A stretch of 64,000 nt of DNA, from the NCBI GenBank assembly GCA_018417955.1, contig JACTVC010000014.1, positions 806,001 to 870,000 of the forward strand, written 5' to 3'. Position numbers and translations under genes: made by a program. The notes beneath the pieces were generated by a model that was given only the letters and a program-made list of their open reading frames with translations, was not told where the DNA came from and did not search any database. Source of the stretch: Laccaria trichodermophora. Taxonomy: Eukaryota; Basidiomycota; Agaricomycetes; Agaricales; Hydnangiaceae. This document shows positions 1 through 10,800 of this stretch, in pieces; positions within the stretch are counted from its first letter, which is position 1, and every line of letters starts with the position of its first letter.

Positions 1-2
1 TT

Positions 3-155
3 GAGGAGGACGAGGGCATATTGAAAAAATTGGAACAGAGGGCCTGGGTGGTAGAAAACATGGCGAGGTGGAGTGAGAAGCTGGATCTCCGAATTGAAGA
101 GGGAATGGAGAGCGTGTTGCTAGTGTTTCCATCTTATATGCACTGTGCCCCTTGA
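3..155 (+). CDS. C-terminal tail of a probable KDZ-type transposase, cut by the window edge
   Basis: An open frame of 50 codons runs in from the left edge and stops at TGA 153-155. It is charged and helical in character (EEDEGILKKLEQRAWVVEN, then MARWSEKLDLRIEEGM). From memory this resembles the C-terminal helical tail of Kyakuja-type KDZ transposases, which ends with a similar Glu-rich stretch followed by Trp/Arg-rich helices. It converges on the TET/JBP-like gene to its right, with only about 55 bp between the two stop codons. KDZ transposases and TET/JBP genes are known to be linked in mushroom genomes. The fragment is too short to be certain, and the family call rests on pattern and context. 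Confidence 0.35.
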   Translation, partial: EEDEGILKKLEQRAWVVENMARWSEKLDLRIEEGMESVLLVFPSYMHCAP

Positions 156-210
156 CTCCAGGGGATATGTATTTCATAAGTTCACATTTCCCTCTAAAAT
201 CTTTCATGGT

Positions 211-2151
211 TCATTTACGTTTGGTGACATTGATAAAATGACTTCTGAAATCCTCCCGTGTGGTATATCCACTCTCATGCATCCCAATCCTCTCCATCAC
301 CTTTTCTCGGAAGAAACTTGCAATGCATATTTGATCTCTGGAGACCAACCCAACTCCGTGCAAAAGGATCTTGCCTGAGATTCCGATGAGAGTTCCTGGG
401 TTGTAAACAAACTGCAACCCTAATGCTGGAACTTCGAAGCATCCATCATTGTAGGATCCAAATGTGGCGAGTAGGTCATAATTGGATAGCATGCCTTGAA
501 CATCACGATGAGGAACGGTCTGTCTGTTGCTGATGACTGAAAAGGCATTGAAGGGCAATGGCCATAACTTCATGACTTCCTTGACAAGTTGAGGCTCTTT
601 GCAAGTGACTAGACCTGCTGCCATTTTGGCCATGGCATTCATACCAGCAGCAAATAGGCTTGGATGGATGAGAGCCAAGGTGGCTCCCATCAGTGCAAAT
701 GACTCAGTCATGTTAAGAAGAAATTGATGACCAGCATCAGCAGTCCTACCAGATTTGAGGGTAGCAGAGACCTCAGGTAAATACTCTGGCGACTGCCCGT
801 GTCGGTCAAAAATTATATAGATCTGAGTTGAGTGAAGTGCTTACACTGTGCCCAATTTGAAACCAGCCCGGAGAGAAACTAATATTCCTGGGGACATGTT
901 TGTACTCTGGGCAGACTGGTTTGCGGAAAGCTGCGTCATTGTTGTGCCATGTGGAGTTGCTGGAATTTTTGCACAATGCTTGCAACATGCCATTGAGAAG
1001 CTTTAATTGGGTGGTAATGAGTTTCTAATGTATGATAACTCGAACATTAGTCAGAAATTGTATGCAATATTGGCATTGCCTCACCTGCTGCTTGGAACTC
1101 AATGCATTGGAGAGATACCATAGGAGAATAACACCATCCTGATCATCCACAGTGGCGGGCTCATTTTCATATGGGAGTGTATTGTGTGAAGATGGAAAAA
1201 ATGGTAGGGGATAGTGGTCGAGCAATTCACTTTCTTTTTCTTGGTTGGACCCATCCTGGCGGCTACTCAATTGCTGTGTGTAGTCAGCAATGGTCCAATT
1301 CAACTGGTCTGCAACAATGAAATTGAGCTCGATTCATTCAAAGCTGGGCGCAGCTCGCATACGCATCTCGTAGCTTGCATTTGATGGGCTTAGTCAGGGT
1401 GCGATTTCAAGTTCCACTCGGCCTCCCAGAATACCAGCAACTGAACTTGATTCCCATCAATTCGTACATTAGGTGTACGATAACTCCTCAACCTAAATTC
1501 ATCATGTATTTGTGTTGCTTTTAGGCACATCAGATCAGTAAATGGCCTATCTTATATTTTCAAAACGAAGAAAATGAGTTTACAATGCTTAATCATATTT
1601 TGGTTGACTTTTCAGTTAAATTGATTTGCTGGATGACTAATAAATTAACATATTCCATATATAGGTCAATTTTAATGCCAGGACTGCCATTTTCGAAACT
1701 ATGTTCTTCAGAAATTGGACATACATCTTCTTTGTGTAAGTTGTAAATTACCCAGCCAAAATCCATGGCATATCCTTATAACAGGCAGACAGCACTAGAA
1801 CATATTTAATTTTCATCATCACCAGATGTTGTGGGAGCGTTGGCGGAACTTGAAATTGCACCCTGACTAAGCCCATCAAATGCGAGCTATGAGATGCGTA
1901 TGCGAGCTGCACCCAGCTTTGAACGTCCCTAATGTTTAAACAAGGTACTTGCGTTGCTTTGGAATGCCTTCACAACAACATTTGTGATTTGTGAGTTGTT
2001 CACAATCGGTGACGAGGTCCAGGCTGAAGGAACTTGGAGGGGATGTTCGCTTATTGAATCCAGAGTTGAATTTTTCTTGTAAACAAGCCTGACAGTATCT
2101 GGCAATTTGCCAGGTTAGATTCTGTATATCGGGGGCCTGTGAGTTGGACAT
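211..2151 (-). CDS. TET/JBP-like 2-oxoglutarate Fe(II) dioxygenase, MITE in an intron
   Basis: This is a multi-exon minus-strand gene ending at TGA 213-211. The last exon (about 790-211) holds the double-stranded beta-helix: an HxD iron motif in TVPHRDVQG, a Gly-rich turn (NPGTLIGISGKILLHGV) giving the distal His, and a downstream Arg in SRDQICIASFFRE that could bind 2-oxoglutarate. Upstream exons give NISFSPGWFQIGHS and DDQDGVILLWYLSNAL, segments I associate with fungal TET/JBP proteins. Introns of about 50-60 bp with GT..AG fit at 1,083-1,026 and near 840-790. The exon at 1,936-2,151 joins in frame across an intron that contains the MITE at 1,337-1,923. The expected role is oxidation of 5-methylpyrimidines in DNA; that is family knowledge, not shown here. 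The true start is uncertain. Confidence 0.6.
1337..1923. mobile_element. MITE-like element with about 75-bp terminal inverted repeats
   Basis: The left end begins TTCAAAGCTGGGCGCAGCTC and the right end is its near-perfect reverse complement (GAGCTGCACCCAGCTTTGAA). The match continues inward for roughly 75 bp through the motif TTTGATGGGCTTAGTCAGGG. The interior is AT-rich and has no coding potential. No clear target duplication is visible. It lies between two exons of the TET/JBP-like gene and appears to be carried within an intron, so it may be tolerated. Confidence 0.8.
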
Positions 2152-2862
2152 GGATCGGAAGAATTGACCTGGAAAACTGGAATTTTGCAGTATGTTCCTA
2201 ATTTCAGTGGGGGCATAAAAACTCCATATGGAAGTATTTTTGAGTTCCGCACAGACATTTCGAATGCAGATTTGTTTGAATGCTGCGCAGAGGGGCTGCA
2301 GTTCTGCATTGTATGGAGGATCTTTGAGCTACATACATAGCTGAGATGCACCAAGAAGGCGTGAATCCTAATTGTTGATTTTTTGAATGACATTCGATTT
2401 TTTGTACTACACTTGGAGATTTCGGTGAACTCCATGCCCACCAATAACCTTGTTTACTCCCCCGCTGTCAGTGTTATTTGCCTTCTGGGCTAGGTTTGAC
2501 TGGCACACAACGAATCTACACATACTTTGAATGACACACAGACACCTCTGTGCCTAAGAACTAAGTGTTTCGTAGAGGGGATTACCATGACATGGATGTG
2601 GATGTCATAATTTACAACTATGGTCAGTAGGGTGGTGCAATTCCCATCAAAGGTGTTCTGATATTCACCCTCTGAAATTCTGTTGTCCATCCAAAGAAGT
2701 CTTGCGTTCCATGTGGCGAATGGGTGATCTCTCTGTGTAGAGAAGTTTTGAATCCCACCAAGATGTTGGTACTCCCCCACTCGGAAACTCTTTGAAATTA
2801 CACATGGAGATTACTGTGAATTCTGTGCCTTTGTATTACACTTGCAGGTAGATCAAGTTACT
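2152..2862. other. Stretch without a recognisable gene
   Basis: Short open frames occur on the minus strand, but none shows a domain, a convincing exon structure or a familiar motif. The right part (about 2,700-2,860) already contains scattered CCCCC runs followed by AATTCCACAC-like words, so it grades into the minisatellite that follows. Confidence 0.5.
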
Positions 2863-3420
2863 TCAATTCCACACTGACAATTTCCAATTTCCCCCCCCCA
2901 GATTTTTCAATTCCATGCCGACAATTTCCAGTTCCCCCCCCCCCCCAAGTTTTTTCAGTTCTGCGCTAACAATTTTCAGTTTTTCCTCCCCAGATTTTTG
3001 AATTCTGTGCGGACAATTTCCAAGTCCCCCCCCCAGATTTTTCAATTGCGCGCGGACAGTTTCCAGTTTCCCCCCCTCAACTTTTTCCAATTCTGAGCCA
3101 ACAATTTCATTTTCTCCCCCCAGAATGCAGATGATTCCAATTCCCCCCCCTGATTTTTCAATTCTGTGCCGACTATTTCCAAAATTTCCCCCAAATTTTT
3201 TCAATTCCGCACCAATGATTTTCAGTTTTTCCCCCTGCCCAGATTTTTCAATTCCGCGCTGATGATTTTCAAATCCCCCCCCCAGATTCTGCAATTCCAT
3301 GCTGACAATTTTCACATTTTCAAATCCCCCTCCCAGATTTTCCAATTACTGCCTGGAGGATTGCCTAATGCCCCCGCCATTTTGCATGCTGTGCAGAGAA
3401 TGTTTCAATCCCCCCTCATT
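2863..3420. repeat. Degenerate C-rich minisatellite, about 50-60 bp period
   Basis: About ten imperfect copies of a unit built from a run of 6-12 C, then AGATTTTTCAATTCCRYGC, then a GACAATTTTCA-like word. Unit length varies, mainly because the C-run varies. On the minus strand the array stays open as a Gly/Lys/Glu-rich pattern (GIEKSGGG, KLKIVSAELKKLGGG), which is probably a by-product of the period being close to a multiple of three. No function is visible. Confidence 0.8.
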
Positions 3421-4003
3421 GAATCTGGCACACAGATTTGGGATTCTCCTAGATATAGAATAGCTGAGTCATTGTCCATGAGAACTTTATTATGCCATGG
3501 CCAAGAGCTGGCTCATGTCGCTTGGTGTTTCATCTGGGCCTCTTACTCAGGGCTCATGAACAAGCTTGTGTGCTCACTAAACTCATTATTTGCAAAAGCT
3601 ACACCATGTCACATAGGAATTCATAGAGACTGCAAGCTGCTACATAGTCAATGTATAGGTGACATAGCCTAGCTTGCAAGCTAGCCTCATGAGGATGGGC
3701 AATTATGACAAAAAGATTCCTCATGCAGCTTGAGGTTTTGGTACTGAATGCCCTGCTAACAGATGCCAGGGACTTGTCATGAACAAGATTAAGGATATAC
3801 TCCCATGGGTCATGGTACTGGAATGTGAATTCTAAGAGTTGCCCACAATACGTCACAGAGACTTTGTCTTGTTTAAACTGATATAACAATTAGCATATGA
3901 AGAGGGTGTATGAATCTTAGATCAACTTACTTGCACACCATACTCTCTCGCTTTTGCAAGAGAATCCTGCATGTCCTTATAGGTACGAAGGGTTAGATGA
4001 CTT

Positions 4004-4011
4004 CCACCAAT
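4004..4011. repeat. Left 8-bp target site duplication of element A
   Basis: CCACCAAT immediately precedes the element terminus. The copy on the right side is CCGCCAAT (12,045-12,052), 7 of 8 identical. Both read as Ile-Gly-Gly in the frame of the interrupted Plavaka-like gene, which confirms the insertion point independently. Confidence 0.85.
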
Positions 4012-4160
4012 CAGTACTTATCACTCCCCCACCTATTCCTACTGGATTCCAGGACTCCAGTAGGATTCCTACTGGATTTCAACAATTCTTCCAAAAAAGG
4101 CATTTTCCACCTATTGGACTCCTATTGGACTCCTACTGGACTCCTACTGGACTCCTACTA
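4012..4160. repeat. Left terminal satellite of element A
   Basis: Repeats of TACTGGACTCC / TATTGGACTCC and the partly inverted form GGACTCCAGTAGG follow the first 20 bp of the terminus. They match the monomer type at the right end of the same element and differ from those of elements B and C. Confidence 0.8.
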
Positions 4161-5367
4161 TACAATTTACTATTACAGATGCCCAGAGCTAAGTTGAGAT
4201 CATGTGACTGATAATTAAGGTCATGTGACTATCTTACCTTAGGTGTCATCTTCAAAATCTGAGTCAACATGTTTCTCCTCTTCCATATATGGTCTCTTCA
4301 TCTGCTTTTCCATCACATATTGGCTGTGATAAACAACATAGAATGCAAAAACCAGTCAAAATTGCCTTGTGTCATCCTCTTCAGGATAGACTCAAATTCA
4401 CCTAGCCAGGCATTCAACTGTTCACAGGCCTATTTTAAAATTCATTAATTTTTGTATTTCATCACACATTAACTCAAACTTACCTGTGTGTTGAATGCTC
4501 ACTTGTAGTATGATCGACCATATTTGTCTTTTTCAACAACAACAAGATTTGGAGCTGATCCATTCAATGGTGCAGGATTACACCATTTTTGACAAATATA
4601 ATCACCAACACGGTGATTAATATAGTGATAACTATCAACAATGAACCGAGTTGTATGTTTCCAAATTCTGTCCCAGCTTCCATTGCTTATTGCTGTTCAT
4701 AATAAAAGACAAGCCTTATCAATACAGATGTAATCTGGATGTGATTCAGCTGTAGGGTAAACTGATTCCAGAAAGTAAAGAATATTTGTGGGGGATTCAG
4801 ACTTGGGAAATTTAGCCCAAGCAATAACAACACCACAAGGTGCAGTAATTGTCTCAACACAATAAAACCATGAAGGACTAAAGTAATGGGATCTTTCAAT
4901 ATCAGGTGTAGCCTCATCATGGCATTGGGTATTTGGCTCTCTATTGGGTTGCCAAGGCATTCTCTCTCCAGCCCTTATTAAAATCCATCTAACACCAGCT
5001 AAGGTATGTGCACTTCGGTTATAAGCATTTTTTGACCATTGCTCCTGATGACCTGGATTTGTGCATGCCAATGTTCCAACCTTCTTTGTATTGGTACAAC
5101 CTTTGATATGACACTTCGTTCCATGTTCAGCTTCATGCACAGGACAAAATACACCTCCTCGAGCATTTCCAACTGCTGATGTACAATCACCATATGCACA
5201 ATGAGTTGGTCCCTTTACAATCCCATCTACAACCACCATCCTAACAGGTGTATGATCAACATTCATAGGCTCATCATCTGAGTCCTCCTGTACATGAGAT
5301 GCAAGCTCTCTTGCTCTTGCAGCATCTTGTGCAGCTTCCTCTGCCCCTTCTCCAAGTAGAGAAGGTA

Positions 5368-6180
5368 CAGTGACTCACTATAAGTTTTGCACCACTTAAA
5401 AAATACTATATCTTCCTCAACTTCTGGGGACTATTTACCATATAAATATGATAATATACCAATATTCTATATACATCTTTGACATGAATATGAGGTCTGG
5501 ATCTCATCCTCTGCTTCATGTAGAAAAAAGTGAAAAAATGAGGTTTTGACAGTTTTACCAATACTTCATATGAGGGTCTAGAAAAATGTGAAGAATTAAG
5601 TACTTGCTGACTCAAGTATACAGAACTTTGAATGATATCAATTGGATTAGTGGTTGTTGAGATATAAGTGTAAGGAAGGGACTTGTTTTGGGTAGATCAA
5701 AAATGAGGTTTTGACAGTTTTACAAATACTTCATGTGAGAGTTGGAAAAATATATAGTACTAGCCTACTCAAGTATACAGAACCTTGAATCATTTCAATT
5801 GGAGTAGTGGTTGTTGAGATATAGGTGTAAGAATAGGCCTTGTTTCATCATCTACCCCAAAACAAGCCCTTTTCTTACACTTATATCTCAACAACTGCTA
5901 ATCCAATTGATATCATTCAAAGTTTTGTATACTTGAGTCAGCAAGTACTTAATTCTTCACATTTTTCTAGACCCTCATATGAAGTATTGGTAAAACTGTC
6001 AAAACCTCATTTTTTCACTTTTTCCTACATGAAGCAGAGGATGAGATCCAGACCTCATATTCATGTCAAAGATGTATATAGAATATTGGTATATTATCAT
6101 ATTTATATGGTAAATAATCCCCAGAAGTTGAGGAAGATATAGTATTTTTTAAGTGGTGCAAAACTTATAGTGAGTCACTG
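5368..6180. mobile_element. 813-bp Tc1/mariner-type MITE, copy 1, within the KDZ transposase gene
   Basis: Flanked by TA dinucleotides (5,366-5,367 and 6,181-6,182). The ends read CAGTGACTCACTATAAG and its exact inverse. The inverted repeats are very long, about 320 bp per arm, so both strands encode the same spurious peptide. A shorter, diverged copy of the arm sits in the centre. There is no transposase. It interrupts the KDZ gene between codons of DENRV and the next exon. The second copy in this window is at 8,775-9,587. Confidence 0.92.
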
Positions 6181-6563
6181 TACAACTCTGTTTTCATCTC
6201 TACCAACTAGTGCAGCAGGATCATCACCAGTAATAAAATCAGCTTTCTTTTTATATTTTTGGGTACACTCAGAACAGGAGTGTTGAAAAGCAGGATGTAT
6301 CACTCCATTTGCTCCAAGTTTACTGAATGCCTCACAAGTCACCTCATCAATAGACAGCCCATCTTTAATAGTTAAGGTGCAACCTGATACACCTGCTATT
6401 GTTCTTATAGACTCCTGAACAAATGCCTGCCAGACTTGACAACATGAGATCTTTATTGGCTTCCCCTTACACAATTCTCCAAAAGTGTTATTCCAAAAGT
6501 CAGTGTAGGATCACAGGATTGATCAGGGCTCTAACTGATCACCTGGGTGATAAAAAAGACTGA

Positions 6564-7090
6564 TTGTTCAAAAAGTCTGAAGTCAAAGGGGGAATGACTG
6601 AAGAGCAGATGTTTGTGTCATTGGGAAATAAACTTGACCTTTTTGCAAAAATGTTGGAGTTACGTCCCATTGACAAGAATGGGAGATTCAAAGGAAAACT
6701 GAACCCTATATCCCATGATGAGCTCAAGCCTGTTCTTCTGATATGCCCTGATGCAGTTGAATGTGAAACAATGTCATGTGATCCAAGGTCACTACTCCAG
6801 GCAGCTCGACCATGAGATATTCCTGAAGTTACACTAATAAAGGGTACTGAGATTTATAAGAAAAGTTATGTCCTTACTGGACTTTGCCCAAAATGTCAGA
6901 CCCAATATTCTGCTGATCACGAGCAAGTAGTTGGACAGACTGGCTCATTTGATCAAGTATACTTGAACTCTGCTGTATACTTGAAAGTGGGCCAGAATAT
7001 TTGGGTTGATCGTGTTTTTTCATCAGCTGTTTTAAATGCAATGTATAACTTTCATGCATCCGCAAATGCCAGCCAGTGGTATGAGTTCTT
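6564..7090 (+). pseudogene. Inverted N-terminal (CxC5-like) segment of the KDZ transposase
   Basis: The plus strand encodes GGMTEEQMFVSLGNKLDL, GRFKGKLNPISHDELKPVLL, ICPDAVECETMSCDPRSLLQ, then after a TGA at 6,813-6,815 [55 protein letters not shown] and [14 protein letters not shown]. In KDZ proteins this part directly precedes the FWNNTFGELC segment, which here is on the minus strand at about 6,510. The N-terminal exon region is therefore inverted relative to the rest of the gene. The TGA replaces an Arg codon (family motif RDIPEV), consistent with CGA to TGA. Confidence 0.7.
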
Positions 7091-7263
7091 CACTCTCCTG
7101 GATACTTAGAAATTTGTTGTCTTGCATGTAAGCTCAGAAGAGTTGTGTTGTTAGTCATGGTGAACAATAGTACTAGCACAGTTGATAGTGAGACTTTGGA
7201 GCTAAAGTTGGATGTAACAAATTCACTGAAGACCGAAAAGGGGATATCAGGGAATGGAGAATA

Positions 7264-7636
7264 GGGTGTTTCACAGTAGGCCAACTTAGGTCCCAACTTG
7301 ATCCCCAACTTGGTAAGCAACTTTTGCCAAGTTGGAAGGACAAAGTTTGACCAACTTCATGAAGTTGGGATGCAAATTGTGGTCCTGATGCCGATTTGCA
7401 GCCAACTTTGATCCCAACTTGGTGCCCAACTTCACCTTGCAACTTCCCATGTATCCAAAATAGGCAGAAATCTGCATCCAGAATTCCTTCCAAGCCTAAA
7501 TCAGCCCAACTTTATGTTTTCTGCAGTTCAAGGTGTTTCACATTAGAGTTGGCCAACTTCCTCTTCAACTTTGTTGAAGTTGGCCCACAAGTTGAGATGA
7601 AAGTTGGGACCTAAGTTGGCCTACTGTGAAACAGCC
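7264..7636. mobile_element. 373-bp MITE rich in CCAACTT/AAGTTGG words
   Basis: The termini GGGTGTTTCACAGTAGGCCA and the inverse of GGCTGTTTCACAGTAGGCCA are flanked by TA on both sides (7,262-7,263 and 7,637-7,638). The interior is a lattice of the 7-mer CCAACTT and its inverse AAGTTGG, giving a highly self-complementary element without coding potential. Confidence 0.85.
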
Positions 7637-7809
7637 TAATGAGTCTGGTGGGCATTGACTGCTGGGAGCATGCTAAACATGGCTAAGATTCCAACAATTG
7701 GGGTTATATAACCCAGTAAACCACAGAGCAACCAGAAAAAGCTATGCATATATCCAAAACTACACAGATTGTCTAGATTCAAAAATATGTCAGGTTTGGC
7801 TAAAACTAC

Positions 7810-10800
7810 TTACTTCCTATCCTTCTTCTTATTTCCTCCTTTCACCTTCTGCTTTCTCTTGAGATTCTTTCCAGCATCACTATCCTCATCTCCAAAATCC
7901 CCACCTTGTGCTCTTTTCCCTTTACTAGCTTTCTTCTTTGTACCCTCTGAAGAACTCTCCTCTGAAGAACTCTGTTTTTTCCCCTTCTTCCCCTTTCCTT
8001 TCTTTTTCTCCTTTCCTTTCTCCTTTCCTTTCTCCTTCTTGTCCACCTGCCCCCCCAAATCAGCACCCTGAGGGGAATTCTGTTCATCAAGCCATTTTTT
8101 AAGATCTGAAAAGGTATAGGATGTTTTCTGGAAACCCCAGACATCCACACTAGAAGGCCTATCATCTCCATCCTCCAGCCACTCAACCATGTCAATTACT
8201 TAGAGACATGGCAAAAAAAGTCCAACATAATACTGATGCCACATAGACTTAGAGATGAAAATCTCAATAATATCTGTGGCAGTTGGCTCAGGACATGTGC
8301 TAAGCCAAGTTTTAGCACCCTTCATTCTATTATAGTCCTGCATAGCTTGATTGCAGGCCTTATATCTCTCATACGCCAGAGTGAGGGGTACCTTCCCCTC
8401 TTGGTTTATCAAGTGAGATGAGATCTTAAGTATAGTGGCAAGCTCAAGCTTATACATGGCTGCCAGACTCTTCAATCTTTTGGAAAATCCAAAAGACTGA
8501 GGAGCCAAGCTAGGAGCAGACCCAGACCCAGCACCAGACAAAGCTACAGAGACAAATCACAAAACAGATGCAGATGTAGAATGAGAAACAGAACAAGAGA
8601 CAGAACAAGAGCCAGAGGTGGCTTCCAGACCAAAGGAGCTCTAGAAAATATGTTAGTAGAGAACTCATGTGACTGAATGAAGCTACATACAACCAGAATA
8701 GACAAAACATATTTTCCTTTTTCCTTATTGTAGACCCATTTCACATCCTCATTCTGTTCAAGGGCAAATGCATACAGTGACTCACTATAAGTTTTGCACC
8801 ACTTAAAAAATACTATATCTTCCTCAACTTCTGGGGACTATTTACCATATAAATATGATAATATACCAATATTCTATATACATCTTTGACATGAATATGA
8901 GGTCTGGATCTCATCCTCTGCTTCATGTAGAAAAAAGTGAAAAAATGAGGTTTTGACAGTTTTACCAATACTTCATATGAGGGTCTAGAAAAATGTGAAG
9001 AATTAAGTACTTGCTGACTCAAGTATACAGAACTTTGAATGATATCAATTGGATTAGTGGTTGTTGAGATATAAGTGTAAGGAAGGGACTTGTTTTGGGT
9101 AGATCAAAAATGAGGTTTTGACAGTTTTACAAATACTTCATGTGAGAGTTGGAAAAATATATAGTACTAGCCTACTCAAGTATACAGAACCTTGAATCAT
9201 TTCAATTGGAGTAGTGGTTGTTGAGATATAGGTGTAAGAATAGGCCTTGTTTCATCATCTACCCCAAAACAAGCCCTTTTCTTACACTTATATCTCAACA
9301 ACTACTAATCCAATTGATATCATTCAAAGTTTTGTATACTTGAGTCAGCAAGTACTTAATTCTTCACATTTTTCTAGACCCTCATATGAAGTATTGGTAA
9401 AACTGTCAAAACCTCATTTTTTCACTTTTTCCTACATGAAGCAGAGGATGAGATCCAGACCTCATATTCATGTCAAAGATGTATATAGAATATTGGTATA
9501 TTATCATATTTATATGGTAAATAGTCCCCAGAAGTTGAGGAAGATATAGTATTTTTTAAGTGGTGCAAAACTTATAGTGAGTCACTGTATGGCCCTTTAA
9601 TATTCCAAATCCCATCAACATCATCCCAAGTTAAAATAGTTATGTTGGGATCTAGAAATATATCAATAAAAAATAACTATTAAGCTTTAACACTCACCTG
9701 CAACCTCAGGACGACGTTTGATGAGATTTTCATAGACAGGCTGAAAGGTCACTGTAACATCATGGCTGAAACCCATAGACACTTTCATTTGAGGCGAGAG
9801 ATAAATTGGCAGGGTCTTCCTGTGAATTATATAAAAGTACTTGACCACCAACAATGGGCGGTCGATCCATAAGCGCTGCATCAGCAAAGTTGAATACATT
9901 GCCATAGGCTCTCCCCCGAATAAGTCCACCTGCATGCAAAGACATCCACTTAGTATATATAGTGAAAATTCTGGAAGGATTTACCTGTGGTACATGATGC
10001 ACCTTGCAAGTTATCCCGATCCCAAGGGGGACTATGGGGTGGGCTGTTCATCCTAACATCTGCCACAAAGTCAAAAACTTTGTAAAAAAAAAATTACAAT
10101 AAACAAAGTAAGTTCTACCTACCTTCATCACCATAAGGTGCATTCAAGTCTAAATAATAAAGGACAAGCTATAGTACATACATATGTAATATGATACTTA
10201 CCTATAGTATGTGTACCTGTGGTATGGTAAGGTACTACAGCATTGGGCACTACATCATGCATTAACGTGGTGGGTGCGATATCACGTGTTAGGGTGCTCA
10301 GCACTACAGCCGCAAGCGTGTTGGTGTTGGGCATGCTGGTGGTGGTGGCATTCATGATGGTGGTGTCCGTTGCAGGGGCATCCATTGAGAGGGTGGTGGT
10401 AGCGAGGGTGGTGGTAGTGGGGGTGTCCATCACGGGGATGTTCATGGTGGGGGTGTTTGTGGTGGGGCTGTTCATGTTGCAGGTGTCTGTTATGAGGGCA
10501 TTGAGGGTGATGGCATTGGTGTTGGTAGCATGGTGGGGCTCATTGACTGCCTTTGTGTCATTTTTGTTGTTTCCGATGCTATTGCCTTTGTTGTTGTTGT
10601 TGCCTGACATGTTGCCCGTGTTCTTGTTGCGGGCGTTCTCGTCATCTGAACCACTGCTATTGTCGCTGTTGTTGTTGGCGGCTTTCTTGCATTTGTTGCT
10701 CATGTCTTTGTCTTTGTCGTCATCGTCGTCATCCCTGTTTTTGTCGTCTTTGTTTTTGTCGTCCTCATTTTTGTCATCTTTGTCTTCATCGTCGTTAGTT

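Larger units (their letters stand above)
4239..7090 (-). pseudogene. KDZ transposase of element A, broken and partly inverted
   Basis: The C-terminal two thirds are on the minus strand. About 6,510-6,183 gives FWNNTFGELCKGKP, CQVWQAFVQESIRTIAG, LSIDEVTCEAF and the cluster CSECTQKYKKKADF. After the MITE at 5,368-6,180 the frame continues at 5,366 into KGPTHCAYGDCTSAVGNARG, CPVHE, CHIKGC (CxC6-like cysteine cluster), YFSPSWFYCVETITAPCG, SPTNILYFLESVYP and DYICIDKACLLL. Downstream, 4,690-4,505 gives FIVDSYHYINHR and WCNPAPLNGSAPN. Lesions: an in-frame TGA at 4,501-4,499 where the family has Arg (CGA), and a 1-bp deletion in a T-run near 4,335 just before the tail. The family-typical end ...DSDFEDDT stops at 4,239. 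The N-terminal CxC5 part lies inverted on the other strand. Non-functional as it stands. Confidence 0.75.

Noticed and set aside
1337..1923. Target site duplication for the first MITE
   Set aside because: Flanks ATTCA and CGTCC show no convincing repeat.
5840..6142. 100-codon frame repeated four times in the window
   Set aside because: Comes from the long inverted arms of the 813-bp MITEs; not a protein gene.
7396..7614. Plus-strand frame in the AAGTTGG MITE
   Set aside because: Lies wholly within a non-coding inverted-repeat element.
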